DNA of 64,000 nt from Thermomonospora echinospora (GCF_900108175.1 NZ_FNVO01000025.1:1-64000), one strand, 5' to 3'; positions 1-9,224 are shown, counted from the stretch's first letter. Notes: a model not told the origin generated them from the sequence alone. Translations and numbers: made by a program.

Positions 1-1113
1 GATAACGGTAAGCCGATCCGGGAGTCGCGGGATGTGGATGTGCCGTTGGTGGCGGCGTATTTCTTCTACTACGCGGGGTGGGCGGACAAGCTGGAGCATG
101 CCGGGTTCGGGGCCGATCCTGGGCCGGTGGGGGTGGCCGGGCAGATCATCCCGTGGAACTTCCCGCTGCTCATGCTGGCGTGGAAGATCGCCCCCGCGTT
201 GGCGTGTGGGAACACCGTGGTGCTCAAGCCGGCCGAGACGACGCCGTTGACGGCGTTGGTGTTCGCTGACATCTGTCGGCAGGCCGACCTGCCGGCGGGG
301 GTGGTCAACATCGTCACCGGGGCGGGGGAGACCGGCCGGGTGTTGGCCGCTCACCCGGGGGTGGACAAGGTGGCGTTCACCGGCTCGACGGAGGTGGGTA
401 AGCAGATCGCCCGCGCGGTGGCCGGCAGCCGCAAGCGGCTGACGCTGGAGTTGGGTGGTAAGGCCGCCAACATCGTGTTCGAGGATGCCCCGTTGGATCA
501 GGCGGTGGAGGGGGTGGTCAACGGGATCTTCTTCAACCAGGGGCAGGTGTGCTGCGCCGGCTCGCGGCTGCTGGTGCAGGAATCGATCGCCGAGGAGTTG
601 CTGGAGCGCCTCAAGGCGCGGATGGCGACGCTGCGGGTGGGGGACCCGTTGGATAAGAACACCGATGTGGGGGCGATCAACTCCGCCGCCCAACTCGCCA
701 AGATCCGGGAGTTGGCGCAGGCCGGTGAGGATGAGGGCGCGGCGCGTTGGTCGCCGGCGTGTGTGTTGCCGCAGCGGGGGTTTTGGTTTGCGCCGACGGT
801 GTTCACCGGGGTGGCGCAATCGCATCGGATCGCGCGGGAGGAGATCTTCGGGCCGGTGTTGTCGGTGTTGACCTTCCGCACTCCGGCCGAGGCGGTGGAG
901 AAGGCCAACAACACCCCCTACGGGCTGTCGGCGGGGGTGTGGACCGACAAGGGGTCACGGATGTTGTGGATGGCGCAGCGGCTGCGCGCCGGGGTGGTGT
1001 GGGCCAACACCTTCAACAAGTTCGACCCCGCCTCCCCGTTCGGCGGCTACAAGGAATCCGGTTTCGGCCGCGAGGGCGGACGCCACGGACTGGAGGCCTA
1101 CCTCAATGTCTAA
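1..1113 (+). CDS. Aldehyde dehydrogenase, 5' end outside window
   Basis: NAD(P)-dependent oxidation of an aldehyde to an acid. The frame is open from base 1, so the start lies upstream; 370 residues are visible of a family usually near 480-500. Seen: the PWNFPLLMLAWKIAPAL cofactor-site segment, KPAE, the FTGSTEVG loop, LELGGKAAN with the catalytic Glu, NQGQVCCAGSR with the nucleophilic Cys, EEIFGPVLSVL, and the C-terminal PFGGYKESGFGREGG. It is therefore catalytically complete in the visible part. Its stop overlaps the start of a second, defective ALDH-like gene by 8 bases, so the two products are probably made together and may form one complex (an ALDH16-like arrangement split over two genes). 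In related actinobacteria such pairs often follow deoC; that gene would lie outside the window. Confidence 0.93.
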   Translation, partial: DNGKPIRESRDVDVPLVAAYFFYYAGWADKLEHAGFGADPGPVGVAGQIIPWNFPLLMLAWKIAPALACGNTVVLKPAETTPLTALVFADICRQADLPAGVVNIVTGAGETGRVLAAHPGVDKVAFTGSTEVGKQIARAVAGSRKRLTLELGGKAANIVFEDAPLDQAVEGVVNGIFFNQGQVCCAGSRLLVQESIAEELLERLKARMATLRVGDPLDKNTDVGAINSAAQLAKIRELAQAGEDEGAARWSPACVLPQRGFWFAPTVFTGVAQSHRIAREEIFGPVLSVLTFRTPAEAVEKANNTPYGLSAGVWTDKGSRMLWMAQRLRAGVVWANTFNKFDPASPFGGYKESGFGREGGRHGLEAYLNV

Positions 1114-2047
1114 CCCAACCCCCAACACGCCGGTGCCCGATTCGCCGTCCGGTTCGCCGATGCCTGCTTCGCCGAGGTCTGGTCCCAGGTCTGGTGCGCC
1201 GCGCTTGGCCGTGCGTAAGACCTACAAGTTGTTCATCGCCGGGGCCTTCCCCCGCTCGGAGTCCGGCAGGTCGTACGTGGTCAACGACGCCAAGGGCGCC
1301 TTCCTGGCCTATGCCGCCCACGCCTCCCGCAAAGACGCCCGCGACGCCGTCACGGCGGCGCGTAAGGCGTTCGCCGGCTGGGCGGGGCGTGCCGCCTACA
1401 ACCGGGGGCAGATCCTGTACCGCATCGCCGAGATGCTGGAGGGCCGCCGCGCCCAGTTCATCGACGAACTCCGCGCCGCAGGATTGGCCAAGACCGCCGC
1501 GGCCGGTGAGGTGGAGGCGGCCATCGACCGGTGGGTGTGGTACGCTGGCTGGGCCGACAAACTCACCACCGTCGCCGGGTCGGCCAACCCGATCTCCGGG
1601 CCGTTCTTCAACGTCTCCACCCCCGAACCCACCGGTGTCGTCGCCGTCATCGCCCCCGACTCCCCCCTGCTCGGCCTGGTCTCGGTCCTCGCCCCCGTCA
1701 TCGTGACCGGTAACACCTGTGTGGTCATCGCCTCCGAGCCGGCGCCGCTACCGGCGATCACCCTGGCCGAGGTGCTGGCCACCTCCGACCTCCCGGGCGG
1801 GGTGGTCAACATCCTCACCGGCCACCGCGAGGAGTTGGCCCCCATCCTGGCCAGCCACATGGACGTCAACGCCCTCGACCTGGCCGGCACCCCCACCGAC
1901 CAGGCCGGCCCCCTACAAGAGGCCGCCGCCGGCAACCTCAAACGGGTGCTGCCCCCCACCGGCGACGAGTGGACCACCGACCCCGCAACCACCCGGATGA
2001 CCGCCTTCCTAGAAACCAAAACCGTCTGGCACCCCATCGGAGTGTGA
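1106..2047 (+). CDS. ALDH-like protein lacking the catalytic half (pseudoenzyme)
   Basis: The 313-residue product is clearly ALDH-related over residues 35-260 (KLFIAGAFPRSESGRSY at the N terminus, GVVAVIAPDSPLLGL in place of the usual PWNFPL, then LPGGVVNILTG). It ends before the Glu and Cys catalytic motifs, and no GQxC segment exists. The first 35 residues are a Pro/Ser-rich tail. The start ATG overlaps the end of the active ALDH gene (8 bases), so translational coupling is likely. Because the frame is intact and coding statistics match the neighbours, I read this as a maintained non-catalytic partner rather than a decayed gene. ALDH16 enzymes carry a second ALDH domain without the catalytic Cys, which is the closest precedent. 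The substrate cannot be read from the sequence. Confidence 0.85.
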   Translation: MSNPTPNTPVPDSPSGSPMPASPRSGPRSGAPRLAVRKTYKLFIAGAFPRSESGRSYVVNDAKGAFLAYAAHASRKDARDAVTAARKAFAGWAGRAAYNRGQILYRIAEMLEGRRAQFIDELRAAGLAKTAAAGEVEAAIDRWVWYAGWADKLTTVAGSANPISGPFFNVSTPEPTGVVAVIAPDSPLLGLVSVLAPVIVTGNTCVVIASEPAPLPAITLAEVLATSDLPGGVVNILTGHREELAPILASHMDVNALDLAGTPTDQAGPLQEAAAGNLKRVLPPTGDEWTTDPATTRMTAFLETKTVWHPIGV

Positions 2048-2530
2048 TCCCAGCGTCCGTCCAGCGTCGGCGCCGGTCGTCGGTATCGGCGCCGACAGCC
2101 GGACGGACGCGGAGGCCACCCGGCCACCGAAGCCCTCCGATGCAGACACGCGCACCATGAGCCCGCGCAGGCCGTCGGTCTGCCTTGAGGATGTCGCCGA
2201 CGACGAACTGCCGAAGCTGGTGCCGCACCTGCCGTCGGGCTTTGGGGACCGGTTCGTTCCGCCGCGGACTTCATCGGGTCGTCCCATCCGGCGCGCCTGG
2301 CCATGCTCGTCCGTGTCGGAGGTGGTGGCGCAGGTCGCCCTCGGGCGCATCGTCCACGCCACCGTGACCCGGATGCAGATGTTCGAGAACCGGGAGGACA
2401 TCTCCGCGGCATGAAGTCGCCCAGGTCGAAGGTGTCGTAGCCGCGCAATGGCTGCCGCTTTCGGGTGGGGTGGCGGCCCGGCCGGACTTTGGCGGCGTTG
2501 CCGGACCGCCTGGCGGGGTGGCCGCGCGGG
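2048..2530. other. Gene-free stretch between convergent ALDH pair and fmdA
   Basis: About 480 bases lie between the ALDH-like stop and the end of the formamidase gene on the other strand. Several frames are open on both strands, but none encodes a domain I recognise or has a convincing ribosome binding site. I see no clear terminator hairpin with a T-run. It may hold eroded coding DNA. Confidence 0.5.
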
Positions 2531-3778
2531 TCAGGACGAGACCGCGCACCGGCCCCGGTCGGCCCGGCGTGGTCCCTCGGCGGTCGGGCGGATGTCGAAG
2601 TCGAAGATGGCGGTGGGCAGGTACAGCGAGCAGCAGGCGTTGGGGACGTCCACCACCTCGCTGAGGTGCCCCTCGATCGGCGCCCCGCCCAGCAGCAGGT
2701 AGGCCTGCTCGCCGCTGTAGCCGAAGGTCTTGAGGTACTCGATGGCGTTGAGGCAGGCGTTGCGGTAGGCCACGGTGGCGTCGAGGTAGTGGTTGGTGTC
2801 GGACCGGCGGTCCACGGAGATCCCGACGAACGACAGGAACTCCGCATAGCGCGGCTCCACGTTGCCGGGCATGAAGACCGGGTTGTCGGTGACGCCGTAC
2901 TTGCCCATGCCGTCCTTGATCAGGTCGACGTGGAGGTCGATGAAGCCGCCCATCTCGATGGCCCCGCAGAAGGTGATCTCGCCGTCCCCCTGGCTGAAGT
3001 GCAGGTCGCCGGTCGACAGCAGCGCCCCCGGCACGTACACCGGGAAGAAGACGCGCGAGCCCCGGGTGAAGTTCTTGATGTCCTGGTTGCCGCCGTTCTC
3101 ACGCGGCGGGACGGTGCGCGCGCCCTCGCGCCCGACCCTGGCGGCCGCCTCCCCGGTGAGTGTGCCGGCGAGCGCGGTGTCCGCCGTCGGCGGCATCGCC
3201 AGTGGCGGTACCCGCTCCGGGTCGGTGTCGATGAGCGCCTGTTCCCGGGCGTTCCACCGGGCCAGCAGTTCCGGGGACGGTGCCGTGCCGACCAGCCCGG
3301 GATGGGTGATGCCGGTGAAGCGCACCCCGGGCAGGTGCCGGGAGGTGGCGGCCTGGCCGTGGAAGTCCCAGACGGCTTTGTAGGCGTCCGGATAGTAGTC
3401 GGTGAGGAAGCCGCCGCCGTTGTGCCGGGCGAAGATCCCGGTGTACCCCCAGCCCTGGCCGGAGACCGGCCCGGTCTCCTGCGGGACGGGGCCGAGTTCG
3501 AGGATGTCGACCACTAAGAGGTCCCCCGGTTCGGCGCCCTCCACGGCGATGGGGCCGCTCAGCATGTGGCAGACCGTCAGGTCGGCGTCGCGCACATCAT
3601 TGGCGGAGTCGTTGTTGCCGATCTGGTTGTCGGTCCAGTCCCGGCACTCCAGGCGGAACTCCGCTCCCGGTCGTACGGTCGCCGCCGGGGGGATGTCGGG
3701 GTGCCACCGGTTGTGGCCCGGGACGGACTGGTCGCGCATCGACCGCGCCTGGTCGACGCTGAACAGGACTTCGGGCAT
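2531..3778 (-). CDS. fmdA: Formamidase (FmdA/AmdA family)
   Basis: Hydrolyses formamide (and possibly other short amides) to formate and ammonia; cytosolic. The 415-residue length fits the roughly 400-residue acetamidase/formamidase family. Seen: MPEVLFSVDQARSMRDQ, the HNRWHPDIPP segment, GDLLVVDILELG, PGLVGTAPS, the GGNQDIKNF block, GDLHFSQGDGEI and YRNACLNAIEYLKTFGYS. These follow the order of characterised formamidases. The ATG has a GGAGG five bases upstream. It lies 88 bases downstream of the fmdB-like zinc-ribbon gene on the same strand, the usual fmdB-fmdA pairing. The last 12 or so residues (from GPRRADRG on) look like a lineage-specific tail. Confidence 0.93.
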   Translation of the reverse strand: MPEVLFSVDQARSMRDQSVPGHNRWHPDIPPAATVRPGAEFRLECRDWTDNQIGNNDSANDVRDADLTVCHMLSGPIAVEGAEPGDLLVVDILELGPVPQETGPVSGQGWGYTGIFARHNGGGFLTDYYPDAYKAVWDFHGQAATSRHLPGVRFTGITHPGLVGTAPSPELLARWNAREQALIDTDPERVPPLAMPPTADTALAGTLTGEAAARVGREGARTVPPRENGGNQDIKNFTRGSRVFFPVYVPGALLSTGDLHFSQGDGEITFCGAIEMGGFIDLHVDLIKDGMGKYGVTDNPVFMPGNVEPRYAEFLSFVGISVDRRSDTNHYLDATVAYRNACLNAIEYLKTFGYSGEQAYLLLGGAPIEGHLSEVVDVPNACCSLYLPTAIFDFDIRPTAEGPRRADRGRCAVSS

Positions 3779-3866
3779 GAGTGCCTCCGTGGCTGTGAGC
3801 TGGATCGGCCTGGACCGGCCTGGATCGGTTCGGCATGGCCGTCGGCGCGTTCGCGGAACTCCGCTC

Positions 3867-4148
3867 TCAGGGCCGGGGCAGCCGGGCGTGACGCGGATCG
3901 GCCGCCGGCGCGGGACGGCGCGGGGCCTCGGGAACCCGGGTCACGACCCGGGGCTCGTGCGCGCTGGCCTCCTGGGCGTCCCGGGCCCGGTTCAGCGGGT
4001 GGCCGGGCCGGGTGAGCGACGGCGCGGTGAACACCCGCCGTGCGGTGCCGCCGCAGTGCGGGCAGCGCCGTTCGGGGCCCGCCCGCCCCATGGGCAGCGC
4101 GACGTCGAAGGGGCCGCATCCGGCGCAGCGGTATCCGTAGGTCACCAA
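3867..4148 (-). CDS. fmdB: FmdB-like zinc-ribbon protein
   Basis: Small putative regulatory protein of the FmdB family. The N-terminal VTYGYRCAGCG and the later CPHCGG form a CxxC/CxxC zinc ribbon in residues 1-40, as in FmdB proteins that begin MPTYxYRC. A 50-residue Arg/Pro-rich tail without a recognised fold follows. I chose the TTG at 4148 (93 residues) because GGGAGG lies 7-8 bases upstream; the next codon, GTG at 4145, is an alternative. A longer frame exists upstream but covers the promoter side and has no matching N terminus. It precedes fmdA in the same direction. FmdB was first described as a regulator of formamidase expression, though the biochemical role of the family is poorly defined. 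Confidence 0.85.
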   Translation of the reverse strand: MVTYGYRCAGCGPFDVALPMGRAGPERRCPHCGGTARRVFTAPSLTRPGHPLNRARDAQEASAHEPRVVTRVPEAPRRPAPAADPRHARLPRP

Positions 4149-4366
4149 GGCGAGTCCTCCCAGCGGCTTGTCCGGGTGCTGTCTGCTGGCTGGGCGGCCA
4201 TTGCGTGGATGACCTGTATTCCTCGCCCGGAGACCGTTACACCTGATCAGGACGCCCCAAAGGGCATCGGCCGGTGCCGCGTCCCCGCGTTCCCGCCGGC
4301 TGACCGCGCCACCCGGAACGCCCGGGACGCGCACATCGCCTCCCTCAGGCGCGGGCGGCGCCGCGG

Positions 4367-4400
4367 CGGCAACCGCGCGGCAACCGGTGCCTCGTATCCA
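4367..4400 (+). promoter_or_regulatory. SARP-type operator A (2 x CGGCAAC) plus -10 candidate
   Basis: CGGCAAC occurs at 4367-4373 and again at 4378-4384, an exact 11-bp period with a 4-base gap. A -10-like TATCCA follows at 4395-4400, 32 bases before the methyltransferase ATG. The 20-base core GGCGGCAACCGCGCGGCAAC recurs in front of the gene at 13662 with the same spacing to its -10 candidate. Heptamer repeats spaced one helical turn apart just upstream of the -10 are the known architecture of SARP binding sites. Two SARP genes lie between the two sites. Confidence 0.7.
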
Positions 4401-4431
4401 TGAGGTCGAGCACACCAGAAGGGAACACCTC

Positions 4432-5487
4432 ATGGACATCGACCAGGACAAGCTGCACGATTTCCTGCACCGGTTCGTCGGGGACCTCGGTGCGGTGATG
4501 GCGGCCGGTGGCATCGTGGTCGGCGAACGGCTCGGCCTCTACCAGGCGCTCGCCGACAAGCCGCAGCAGCCGGCCGAGCTCGCCGAGCGCACCGGGACCG
4601 CCCCGCGGTACGTGGAGGAGTGGCTGCGCGGCCAGGCCGCCGGCGGCTACGTCGAGTACGACGAGAACTCGGGCGTCTACTCCCTCACCGCCGAGCAGGC
4701 GTTCGCGCTGACCGACCCGGACGGCCCCCTGTACGCACCGGGCGCCTTCCAGCTCGCCCTGGGGGCGTTGCGTGCCCTGCCGCAGGTCACCGCCGCGTTC
4801 CGTACCGGCGAAGGGGTCGGCTGGCACGAGCACGACGAGGACGTGTTCATCGGCTGCGAGCGGTTCTTCCGCCCCGGCTACACCGCCCACCTGCTCACCG
4901 ACTGGCTCCCGGCGCTCGACGGCGTCGGCGCCAAGCTGAACTCCGGCGCCCGGGTCGCCGACGTCGGATGCGGGCTCGGCGCGTCGACCATCCTGATGGC
5001 CCAGGCGTTCCCGCGGTCGGAGTTCGTCGGCTCCGACTACCACGAGGGCTCGATCGCGAAGGCCCGCTCCCGGGCCGCCGACGCCGGCTGCGACGACCGG
5101 CTGACGTTCCAGGTGGCCTCCGCCCAGACCTTCAACGGCGGTCCCTACGACCTGGTCACGACCTTCGACTGCCTGCACGACATGGGCGACCCGCTCGCGG
5201 CGGCCCGGCACGTCCGCCGGTCGCTGGCCCCGGACGGCACCTGGATGATCGTCGAGCCGTTCGCCGGTGACACGGTCGCCGACAACCTCGGCCCGGTCGG
5301 CCGCGTCTACTACTCCTTCTCCGCGTTCCTCTGCGTGCCCAACGCGCTCTCCCAGGACGGCGGCTACTCGCTCGGCGCGCAGGCCGGCGAGCGGCCGATA
5401 CGGGAACTGACGGCCGAGGCCGGCTTCACCCGCTTCCAGCGCGTCGCCGAGACCCCGTTCAACATCGTCTACGAGGTCCGCCCCTGA
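4432..5487 (+). CDS. Class I SAM methyltransferase with N-terminal winged helix
   Basis: 351 residues. Residues 1-100 form a winged-helix dimerisation domain (FVGDLGAVMAAGGIVVGERLGLYQAL, then TAPRYVEEWLRGQAAGGYVEYD). The C-terminal Rossmann fold has motif I VADVGCGLGAST near residue 174, then FVGSDYHEGSI and DLVTTFDCLHDMGDP. This layout matches the Rv2258c-like group of mycobacterial and actinomycete methyltransferases; the methyl acceptor is unknown. I start at 4432 because AGAAGGGA lies just upstream and the protein begins MDIDQDKLHDFL; an in-frame ATG at 4387 would overlap the -10 candidate. A SARP-type direct repeat precedes it, so activation by one of the neighbouring SARPs is likely. 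Confidence 0.88.
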   Translation: MDIDQDKLHDFLHRFVGDLGAVMAAGGIVVGERLGLYQALADKPQQPAELAERTGTAPRYVEEWLRGQAAGGYVEYDENSGVYSLTAEQAFALTDPDGPLYAPGAFQLALGALRALPQVTAAFRTGEGVGWHEHDEDVFIGCERFFRPGYTAHLLTDWLPALDGVGAKLNSGARVADVGCGLGASTILMAQAFPRSEFVGSDYHEGSIAKARSRAADAGCDDRLTFQVASAQTFNGGPYDLVTTFDCLHDMGDPLAAARHVRRSLAPDGTWMIVEPFAGDTVADNLGPVGRVYYSFSAFLCVPNALSQDGGYSLGAQAGERPIRELTAEAGFTRFQRVAETPFNIVYEVRP

Positions 5488-5538
5488 GCGCGGACGTCCC
5501 GTGGCCCGGGGCACCGGGATCCCGCAGGGAGGTCTCCG

Positions 5539-5568
5539 GGTCAGGACGCCCGCAAGCGCGTCCTGACC
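5539..5568 (+). terminator. Hairpin after methyltransferase gene
   Basis: GGTCAGGACGC (5539-5549) pairs perfectly with GCGTCCTGACC (5558-5568) around an 8-base loop, 50 bases after the stop codon. No T-run follows, as is common for actinobacterial terminators, so this is a candidate only. Confidence 0.5.
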
Positions 5569-5703
5569 ATCACCAAGACGCAGGGGGTCTCCGGGCGGGG
5601 ACTCGCCCTGGTGACCGAAGGATGAGCGCGCCGCACACGCGTACCCGGCGATGAGTCTGCCGGCTCTTCGATCCGCCGGGTACGCCCGCAGCGGCCTTTG
5701 ACG

Positions 5704-5745
5704 GGGACGCAGGCCCGGCATGCCGCCGGGCCTGCGTCCCGTTTT
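5704..5745 (+). terminator. Strong intrinsic terminator (16-bp stem, T-run)
   Basis: The arms 5704-5719 and 5725-5740 form a perfect 16-bp GC-rich stem with a 5-base loop, followed by GTTTTC. It sits between the convergent methyltransferase gene and the large SARP gene and directly abuts the SARP stop codon. The T-run favours termination of plus-strand transcripts, but the stem would serve both directions. Confidence 0.88.
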
Positions 5746-8700
5746 CACGATCCCGGGCGGCCATCCGACGGGGTGAGCGTGGTCGTGTCCGCGGAGTCGG
5801 GCGTACGGCCGCCGGCTTCGCGAAGGGCCGCCCTGATGCTCGTCTGGAGCGGCCCGGCGCCGCAGAAGGCCGCCAGCTCCAGCGCGGCCGTCAGCCGGGC
5901 CCGTGCCTCCTCCGGACGTCCCGCCCGCCGCAGCGCGTCCCCGAACGCGTGCAGGGACCTGGCGCGTTCAAGGGTGGCCTGGGTGAGATCCAGCAGCCGT
6001 ACGGACTCGGCCAGCATCTCCAGCCGCCGTGGTCCGGACTCGACCGAGGCCGCGAACCGGAGTGCGCGGCCGACCGCCCGCGGGGTGTCCCAGACCGTGG
6101 CGACGTCGAGCAGGTCAGCGGCGACGTCGCGGGCCTCCTCCATCCGCCCGAGCGAGACCAGGCACCGGATGAGCGGCGCGCGCCAGTCGCTGACCAGCGG
6201 GTTCACCAGGGGCCGCGATCGGCAGTCGTCCCGGGCCGCCAGGGCGACCTCGAAGGCGCGCTGGGTGTCGCCCCTGGCGAGATGGATGGCGATCTCACCC
6301 TGCGAGTAGAGGATCGGGGTGAGGCCCGACGCCTGCGCGGCCTCCACCTGGCTCAGCACGGCCGCCGCCTCCTGGACCTGCCCGGTCGCCACCAGCGCCT
6401 TCATGTGCACGTCCGCGACGAAGATCTCCCCGAGGCCCATCGTGGCGTAGGCGCTGGTCTCCCACGCCTGGCGGGAGTGGGCGACCGACTCGGCCAGCCG
6501 GCCCTGGATGTACAGGTACTCCGCCCGGAAGTAGAGGGCCGGTGAGAGCCCGCGCAGGGACCCCGACCGGCGGCTGTGATCGAACAGCGTGTCCACCGAC
6601 GCCATCAGCCGAGGCGTGTCACAGGCGCGCAGCGCGTAGAACGCGCAGGTCAGCATCGTCTCACCGGCCGGATCCCCGATCAGCCGGTCCCCTTCGAGCG
6701 CGTTCAGCGCCCGCCGTTCGGCCGAACGGCGCCGGTTCTGGTACATGTCGTGCAGCGCCAGGCCGGACTCCAGCATGAGGCCGCCCAGGGTGGAGGTGTC
6801 GACCGGCCGGGCGGCGTAGTCGTCGATCAGGGCGACCAGGTCGGATCCGTTCCGCGCCCCGTAGGCGACCATCGCCACGCACGACCGCAACGCCAGCCGC
6901 GTGCCGGTCGAGGCCGCATGGTCGCGTTCGAGCGATGCCTGGCACACCCGGGCGGCCTCTCTGGGGCGGCAGGTCAGCCACAGGACGGTGGCGAGGGAGA
7001 AGGAGACCTGCGCGCGCCTGTCGGGGTCGGGCTCCAAGGCCAGCGCCTCGGCCAGGTGCTCGATGCCCCGGGGCGCGTCGATGAGGGACTCGACGGTCCC
7101 GAGCCGGGTGAGCATGCCGGCCCTCCGGTCGCCGAGGTCCTCCTCCAGGGCCCGCCGCAGGAAGGCGACCGCGCCGTTGACCGAGCCGCGCGCCAGGCTG
7201 GCGTCGGCCGCTTCGCTCAGCACCGGTACGGGGTCCAGCGAGCCGAGACCGGGCGGAACCCGCACCAGGTGGGTGGCCGCCTTGATCGGGTCGTGGGCGT
7301 GCACCTGGGCGGCCCGCAGATGCAGGTCCGTCCGCTCCGCCTCCGGGATCGCGTCATAGACGGCCGTACGGATCAGGGGATGGCCGAAGGAGAACCGGAC
7401 GGGCACTCCGTCGGCCGTCACGAGCTGGCTGGACACCAGGGGGGCCAGCGCGTCCAGCGCCTCCTGAGGCGAGGTCCGGGCCACCTGCGCGACCAGGCCG
7501 CCGCCCACCTCGTCGCCGAGGACGGCCAGGACCCGCGCCGCGGTGACGGCCGCGGCGGGTAGATAGCGCAGTTGCCGGGTGACGTACCGGGCGACGCTCG
7601 GGGAGCCCTCCGGCTGGGCGGGATCACCGCCGGTCTGGGCGAGTTCGCGCAGCAGGAACGGGTTGCCGCGGGTCAGGGCGTGACACCGGTCGACCAGGTC
7701 GGCGTCCGGTTCGGTGTCGGTGAGGAGGGCCAGCAGCCGTGCGCAGCCCGCCCGGGTGAGCGGCTGGAGCGTCCGGGTGACGGTGTGCGGCAGCCCGGCG
7801 ATGACCGAGACGATGCGGCCGAGGCGCTCGTGGCCCGGCCGCGTCCCGATGACCAGGACGGCGCGCAGGCCGTCGAGCCGGGTGGCCAGATAGGCCAGGA
7901 ACTGGGCCGTCGCCGCGTCCGTCCAGTGCAGGTCGTCGATGCTGATCAGCAGCGGGTGCCGGGACGCCAGGGAGCCGGTCAGCCGGTACAGCGCGTTGAT
8001 GATCGCGTACTCGCCCGCTCCGGCGGGGACGATCTCCTCCGCCGGAGCCTGCCGCTGGAACAGCAGCCGCGCGCAGCCCCAGGCGTAGTCGGTCTCCAGG
8101 TCGGTGCTGCGGGCGGTGAGCACGGTGAACCCCATGGCCGCCGCCCGCTTGCGCGCATGGTCGAGCACGCTGGTCTTTCCGATGCCCGCCGGACCCTCGA
8201 ACAGCAGCACCCGGCCCTCGCCGTCGCGCAGGACCTCATCGAGCGCCCGCTCGATCAGCCCCGTCTCCTTGGCTCGTTCCACCAGGACCGCGCCGCCGCC
8301 TCCGGACGCCGGCGCCGCCGGCACCGGATCCAGTCCGGGGTCCTGGCGCAGCACCGCGGCCTGCAGATCCCGCAGCGGGCCGCTCGGGTCGATGCCCAGC
8401 TCCTCCCGCAGCCGCGCCCGCAGCCCGCGAAAGACTGCCAGCGCATCGGCCTGCCTGCCGCTCCGGTACAGCGCGATCATCAGCTGCCCGTGCAGGTCCT
8501 CGTCGAACGGATGCCGCCCCGCCAGCTCCTCCAGCTCCGGCACCAGCTCCCCATGCCGCCCCAGCGCCAGCCGGCACTCCAGAGCGGCATGCTCGGCGGC
8601 CCGGCGCATCCGCTCCAGCCGTTCGGCCTCCTGCTCGAACCACGGCAACCCCGCCACGTCCGCCAGGGACCGCCCGCGCCACAACGCCAGCGCCTGTTCC

Positions 8701-9062
8701 AGCGCCGCCAGGCGCTCGGCGGGCTCTCCCGGGCCCCGGCCCCGCTCGATCAGCTCCTCGGCCAGCCGGAGGTCGGTCGTCAGCGCGCCCAGGACATAGC
8801 CGGGGGGCCGGGCCATGACGGCCTCCGCCGTCCCGAGGAGGCGGCGCAGGTAGGAGACGTGGCTCTGCAGCGAGTTCACCGCCGTGGCGGGCGGTTCCCC
8901 GTCCCACACCGCGTCGATGAGCTGGTCGACGCCCACCACGTCCCCGGGACGCAGCGCCAGCCGGGCCAGGACCGCCTTGCGCCGCAGTCCGGGCACCGGC
9001 CGGACCTCGTCGGCCACCGTCACGTCCACCGGCCCCAGCAGCCGCACCACGACCGACATCAC
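5745..9062 (-). CDS. Large SARP-family regulator (SARP-1: DNA-binding + BTAD + ATPase + TPR)
   Basis: 1105 residues. Residues 1-95: OmpR-like winged-helix of Streptomyces antibiotic regulatory proteins (VRLLGPVDVTV, VDQLIDAVWDGEPPATAVNSLQSHVSYLRRLLG). Residues 95-250: bacterial transcriptional activation domain (BTAD). Residues 285-560: AAA/STAND ATPase with Walker A GPAGIGKTSVL near 289 and a Walker B-like LLISIDDLHWTDA. The remainder is TPR-like helical repeats, with no C-terminal LuxR domain. Such proteins usually activate secondary-metabolite genes in response to signals sensed by the ATPase/TPR part. It is divergent from SARP-2, with 231 bases between them. The direct-repeat arrays upstream of neighbouring genes are candidate targets. 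Confidence 0.92.
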   Translation of the reverse strand: MMSVVVRLLGPVDVTVADEVRPVPGLRRKAVLARLALRPGDVVGVDQLIDAVWDGEPPATAVNSLQSHVSYLRRLLGTAEAVMARPPGYVLGALTTDLRLAEELIERGRGPGEPAERLAALEQALALWRGRSLADVAGLPWFEQEAERLERMRRAAEHAALECRLALGRHGELVPELEELAGRHPFDEDLHGQLMIALYRSGRQADALAVFRGLRARLREELGIDPSGPLRDLQAAVLRQDPGLDPVPAAPASGGGGAVLVERAKETGLIERALDEVLRDGEGRVLLFEGPAGIGKTSVLDHARKRAAAMGFTVLTARSTDLETDYAWGCARLLFQRQAPAEEIVPAGAGEYAIINALYRLTGSLASRHPLLISIDDLHWTDAATAQFLAYLATRLDGLRAVLVIGTRPGHERLGRIVSVIAGLPHTVTRTLQPLTRAGCARLLALLTDTEPDADLVDRCHALTRGNPFLLRELAQTGGDPAQPEGSPSVARYVTRQLRYLPAAAVTAARVLAVLGDEVGGGLVAQVARTSPQEALDALAPLVSSQLVTADGVPVRFSFGHPLIRTAVYDAIPEAERTDLHLRAAQVHAHDPIKAATHLVRVPPGLGSLDPVPVLSEAADASLARGSVNGAVAFLRRALEEDLGDRRAGMLTRLGTVESLIDAPRGIEHLAEALALEPDPDRRAQVSFSLATVLWLTCRPREAARVCQASLERDHAASTGTRLALRSCVAMVAYGARNGSDLVALIDDYAARPVDTSTLGGLMLESGLALHDMYQNRRRSAERRALNALEGDRLIGDPAGETMLTCAFYALRACDTPRLMASVDTLFDHSRRSGSLRGLSPALYFRAEYLYIQGRLAESVAHSRQAWETSAYATMGLGEIFVADVHMKALVATGQVQEAAAVLSQVEAAQASGLTPILYSQGEIAIHLARGDTQRAFEVALAARDDCRSRPLVNPLVSDWRAPLIRCLVSLGRMEEARDVAADLLDVATVWDTPRAVGRALRFAASVESGPRRLEMLAESVRLLDLTQATLERARSLHAFGDALRRAGRPEEARARLTAALELAAFCGAGPLQTSIRAALREAGGRTPDSADTTTLTPSDGRPGS

Positions 9063-9125
9063 ATCCCCAACCGCCGCCCAAGGGATGCTGAGAGGCTACC
9101 CCGTCGGTCACCTGCGGGGCCGGTG

Positions 9126-9141
9126 TGACCGAAACCGGTCA
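9126..9141. promoter_or_regulatory. Palindrome in SARP-1/SARP-2 intergenic region
   Basis: TGACCG (9126-9131) and CGGTCA (9136-9141) form a perfect inverted repeat around AAAC, 64 bases upstream of the SARP-1 start. It may be an operator for a dimeric regulator. No promoter hexamers could be assigned confidently for SARP-1. Confidence 0.4.
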
Positions 9142-9224
9142 TTGACAATTCACCGTGGTTCTATTAGGGAACCCGGTGGCGGGAAAAGGCCGAAAGTGTG
9201 CCAGCATGCATTCTCCGAAAAGCC

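Noticed and set aside
2157-2414. 85-codon frame between the ALDH pair and fmdA
   Set aside because: No ribosome binding site, no recognisable domain, and competing frames of similar length on the other strand.
9142-9167. TTGACA plus TATTAG promoter between the SARP genes
   Set aside because: The spacer is only 14 bases, too short for a normal sigma-70-type promoter.
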